A stretch of 14,361 bases of DNA from Gallionella sp. UBA4121 (GTDB taxonomy: Bacteria; Pseudomonadota; Gammaproteobacteria; Burkholderiales; Gallionellaceae), in the NCBI GenBank assembly GCA_002381565.1, contig DFWZ01000001.1, positions 124,411 through 138,771 of the forward strand, written 5' to 3'. Below, piece after piece: positions 12,404 through 14,361 of this stretch (position 1 is its first letter; each line of letters begins with the position of its first letter). The translations under genes were made by a program, and so were the position numbers. The notes beneath the pieces were generated by a model, which saw only the letters and a list, made by a program, of their open reading frames with translations, was not told where the DNA came from and ran no database searches.

Positions 12404-13324
12404 TCAGACGTAGCTCAACCAGTCGGTGTGATCAGGATGCCTGCCTGCCACGCAATCGAAGAATGCCTGTTGCAGACGGGTAGTGACAGGGCCGCGTGAG
12501 CCTGTGCCGATGGTGCGCTGGTCGAGTTCGCGTATCGGGGTCACTTCGGCGGCTGTGCCGGTAAAGAAAGCCTCTTCTGCGCAGTAAATCTCGTCGCGTG
12601 TGATGCGCTTCTCAATTACTTCGATACCCATTTCACGCGCCAGCGTGATGACGGAGTCGCGCGTGATGCCTTCCAGGCAGGAAGTCAGATCAGGCGTGTA
12701 GAGCTTACCCTTCTTGACGATGAAAATATTTTCGCCGGCACCTTCAGCGACGTAGCCGTCCACATCCAGCAGCAGCGCTTCGTCGTAGTTGTCATTTGCG
12801 ACTTCCTGATGAGCCAGGATCGAGTTGGCGTAAGTCGTCACTGACTTGGCGCGGCACATGTTCACGTTCACATGGTGACGGGTGAAGCTGGAGGTCTTCA
12901 CGCGTATGCCTTTTTGCATGCCCTCGTCGCCCAGGTACGCGCCCCACGGCCAGGCGGCGATGGCCACATGGGTGGACAAGGTCGTGGCAGCAATGCCCAT
13001 CGCTTCCGAGCCGTAAAAACAGATCGGCCGGATATAACAGGATTTCAGACTGTTGACACGTACCACTTCGCGATGCGCTTCGAGGATGGTTTCCTTGTCA
13101 TAAGGCATCTTCATCTGGAAGATGTGCGCCGAATTGAATAACCGGTCAGTGTGCTCTTTAAGGCGGAAAATCGCCGTGCCCGATGCGGCCTCGTAGGCGC
13201 GCAGTCCTTCAAATACGCCCATGCCGTAGTGCAGGGTGTGGGTCAGCACATGGGTGGTGGCATCGCGCCAGGGTACAAGTTTGCCGTCGTACCAGATAAA
13301 ACCGTCGCGGTCGGACATGGACAT
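12404..13324 (-). CDS. ilvE: Branched-chain amino acid aminotransferase
   Basis: The 306-residue PLP enzyme (fold type IV) performs the last step of Val, Leu and Ile synthesis in the cytosol, transferring an amino group from glutamate to the 2-oxo acids. Key features, numbered from the chosen start: FEGLRAY near 38-44, the PLP lysine K160 in CRAKSVTTYANS, EGAGENIFIV near 194-203, and the phosphate-binding GITRDSVI and FFTGTAAEVTPI. Length matches E. coli IlvE (309). ATG 13324 is preferred because AAGGA lies eight bases upstream; a TTG two codons earlier is possible but has worse spacing. A promoter is visible upstream. The zf-CHCC gene follows after 11 bp. Confidence 0.96.
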   Translation of the reverse strand: MSMSDRDGFIWYDGKLVPWRDATTHVLTHTLHYGMGVFEGLRAYEAASGTAIFRLKEHTDRLFNSAHIFQMKMPYDKETILEAHREVVRVNSLKSCYIRPICFYGSEAMGIAATTLSTHVAIAAWPWGAYLGDEGMQKGIRVKTSSFTRHHVNVNMCRAKSVTTYANSILAHQEVANDNYDEALLLDVDGYVAEGAGENIFIVKKGKLYTPDLTSCLEGITRDSVITLAREMGIEVIEKRITRDEIYCAEEAFFTGTAAEVTPIRELDQRTIGTGSRGPVTTRLQQAFFDCVAGRHPDHTDWLSYV

Positions 13325-13363
13325 ATTCAAGTTCCTTAAGATTGGGTCAGTTGCAAAACATGG

Positions 13364-13392
13364 ATTCTAGCGTTTTCCGGCGGGTTTATGAA
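13364..13392 (-). promoter_or_regulatory. Probable sigma-70 promoter of ilvE
   Basis: On the minus strand TTCATA (13392-13387) and TAGAAT (13369-13364) are separated by 17 bp, and the ilvE ATG lies about 40 bp downstream. It would drive ilvE, zf-CHCC and waaF. Confidence 0.5.
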
Positions 13393-13401
13393 GCACACTT
13401 G

Positions 13402-13415
13402 TGCGTAAATACGCA
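13402..13415. promoter_or_regulatory. Palindrome upstream of the ilvE promoter
   Basis: TGCGTA-AA-TACGCA is a perfect 6+2+6 inverted repeat located about 10 bp upstream of the ilvE -35 hexamer. The position suits an activator or repressor site. No regulator can be named from this sequence. Confidence 0.35.
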
Positions 13416-13455
13416 GTAAATGCATCCGGACCGCCTGATATTTGCTGCGCCGGGG

Positions 13456-13650
13456 CTATTGCGGGTAGCCCGATTTTTTGCAGTTCGATTCCATGTAGGG
13501 GCCCTGATACCTGTTCCAGAACTCTCCGGGCGGATTTTGCGAACACATGATCGTCTTATCTATCCTGTTTTGCCATTTGTACCAAGGCGCTCCGGAAGCA
13601 AATGCTGCAACGCATAGCAGCATGAGGCATATTGCAAGTATTGATTTCAC
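13456..13650 (-). CDS. Small secreted protein of unknown function
   Basis: The 64-residue protein begins with a clear signal peptide, MKSILAICLMLLCVAAFASG, with likely cleavage after ASG or ASGA. The mature part of about 44 residues is rich in aromatics and has two cysteines (C36 in TIMCSQNPPGEFW and C57 in ESNCKKSG), which could form a disulfide in the periplasm. The start is a GTG at 13650 with AGGGG six bases upstream, a strong ribosome site that supports a real gene. It follows the GldC-like gene by 34 bp on the same strand, so the two may be co-transcribed. I do not recognise a named family and cannot assign a function. A cysteine within the hydrophobic core (MLLCVAA) resembles a lipobox only loosely, so a lipoprotein is less likely. 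Confidence 0.7.
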   Translation of the reverse strand: MKSILAICLMLLCVAAFASGAPWYKWQNRIDKTIMCSQNPPGEFWNRYQGPYMESNCKKSGYPQ

Positions 13651-13684
13651 GCATGACCCCTTTTTGAAAACAGACGAATGGCTG

Positions 13685-14035
13685 TTATGGTTTGGACGAA
13701 AAAGCCGGATTTTTCATCACCAGCTTCATGCGTTCTCCGAATTCCTGGGCAAAGTTGCGCATGGCCTTTGCGGCTTCCTTTTCCCCGGTTGCGCGCTCCA
13801 GCGTGTCTGCCATGGACAACAGCGTCTGGTGATAAAACTGTTTCATATCTTCGACCATCATCTCGGGGGTCCACAGATCAATGCGCAGAGTGTTTTTCGC
13901 CTCCTCATCCCAGACCGAGAGCATGATTGCAGTGCTGGTGCTCGTCACGCCGCCGTCCGTTGCGTTCCAGTCGATTTTCTTCGGCATGTTTTTTTCGTCC
14001 AGCGTGACGGTGAATTTTATTTCTGATGTTTTCAT
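13685..14035 (-). CDS. GldC-like protein
   Basis: The 116-residue protein has the pattern of GldC, first named in Bacteroidetes gliding motility: MKTSEIKFTVTLDE at the start, KIDWNATDGG, then TLRIDLWTPEMMVEDMKQFYHQTLLSMADT and ERATGEKEAAKAMRNFAQEFGE. These agree with my memory of Flavobacterium-type GldC over almost the whole length. No signal peptide or membrane segment is present, so it should be cytosolic. Its biochemical role is unknown, and no other gld genes are visible, so gliding is not implied. CGGAG lies five bases before ATG 14035. It begins 38 bp after the tex stop and precedes the small secreted protein, so all three could share a transcript. Acquisition from Bacteroidetes is possible but not demonstrated. 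Confidence 0.8.
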   Translation of the reverse strand: MKTSEIKFTVTLDEKNMPKKIDWNATDGGVTSTSTAIMLSVWDEEAKNTLRIDLWTPEMMVEDMKQFYHQTLLSMADTLERATGEKEAAKAMRNFAQEFGERMKLVMKNPAFSSKP

Positions 14036-14073
14036 ATAAACTCCGTTGTTAGTCGTTAGTTGCTTGTAGCGTA

Positions 14074-14361
14074 TCAGGATTTAAGCTTTGAGAATGCGGT
14101 GGCCATTGCGTTCGGGACGACAGGTTTAACGTTTTCAGTTTTCGGTTGAATACGCATAGCCTGTGGTCTTTGCATGTCACGTTGCCTGGTATCCGCTTGC
14201 TGCGCGGGATCGGCCAGGCGCATGGTCAGCGCGATGCGGCGTCGCTTGGCATCCACTTCCAGTACCTTGACCTTGACGATTTGACCTGCCTTGACCACCG
14301 TATGCGGGTCCTTGACGAAGGTGCTGGACAGCGCGGAAATATGCACCAGACCGTCCTGATG
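14074..14361 (-). CDS. tex: Transcription accessory protein Tex, C-terminal end
   Basis: The gene runs off the right edge; only the last 95 codons are present. The visible start HQDGLVHISALSSTFVKDPHTVVKAG and KVKVLEVDAKRRRIALTMRL is the S1 RNA-binding domain of Tex, nearly the same as in E. coli YhgF. After the S1 domain comes a basic, Gln-rich tail ending in ATAFSKLKS, a short terminal motif typical of proteobacterial Tex. Tex is a cytosolic nucleic-acid-binding protein linked to transcription and stress tolerance. The stop TGA is at 14074-14076. Confidence 0.93.
   Translation of the reverse strand, partial: HQDGLVHISALSSTFVKDPHTVVKAGQIVKVKVLEVDAKRRRIALTMRLADPAQQADTRQRDMQRPQAMRIQPKTENVKPVVPNAMATAFSKLKS

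Overview
The window looks like a betaproteobacterial chromosome, most likely from the Gallionellaceae or a close relative in the Nitrosomonadales. The evidence is the housekeeping gene set (pncC-recA-recX, gspAB, alaS, ilvE, waaF), a base composition near 57% G+C in a typical coding line I counted by hand, and a GAAC-N4-GTTC palindrome in front of recA. That palindrome matches the unusual LexA motif I recall being described for Sideroxydans and Gallionella, rather than the common betaproteobacterial CTGT-N8-ACAG. The genus is an inference; no rRNA is present to confirm it.

Left part, plus strand (1-8048): the tail of pncC (CinA C-terminal domain), then recA with its SOS-type operator, then recX. 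recX is followed directly by a small translationally coupled pair encoding DUF4160 and DUF2442 proteins, a compact two-gene module of unproven (possibly toxin-antitoxin-like) function. About 290 bp of apparently non-coding DNA with a promoter leads into gspA-gspB, the ATPase/peptidoglycan-binding pair that helps place the type II secretion secretin. Then comes alaS. The classical recA-recX-alaS order is thus interrupted by two modules. alaS carries the most striking anomaly of the window: an A+T-rich tract of about 400 bp inside an otherwise G+C-rich gene, encoding roughly 70-75 extra in-frame residues plus the neighbouring conserved core, as if a piece of a foreign alaS had been recombined in.

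Right part, minus strand (8131-14361), read from high to low coordinates: the C-terminal end of tex (S1 domain), a GldC-like protein best known from gliding Bacteroidetes, a small secreted 64-residue protein, ilvE with its own promoter, a CHCC zinc-ribbon protein, waaF (inner-core LPS heptosyltransferase), a MITE-like inverted-repeat element, a phosphomannomutase/phosphoglucomutase and an EAL-HDOD signalling protein. alaS and the EAL-HDOD gene converge on a strong hairpin.

Functional themes are DNA repair and SOS (recA/recX), translation (alaS), secretion (gspAB), branched-chain amino acids (ilvE) and envelope polysaccharide (waaF, phosphohexomutase). The less ordinary items are the mosaic alaS, the LexA box, the DUF4160/DUF2442 pair, the GldC homologue and the inverted-repeat element. 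No rRNA, tRNA, CRISPR array, transposase or integrase gene was seen.
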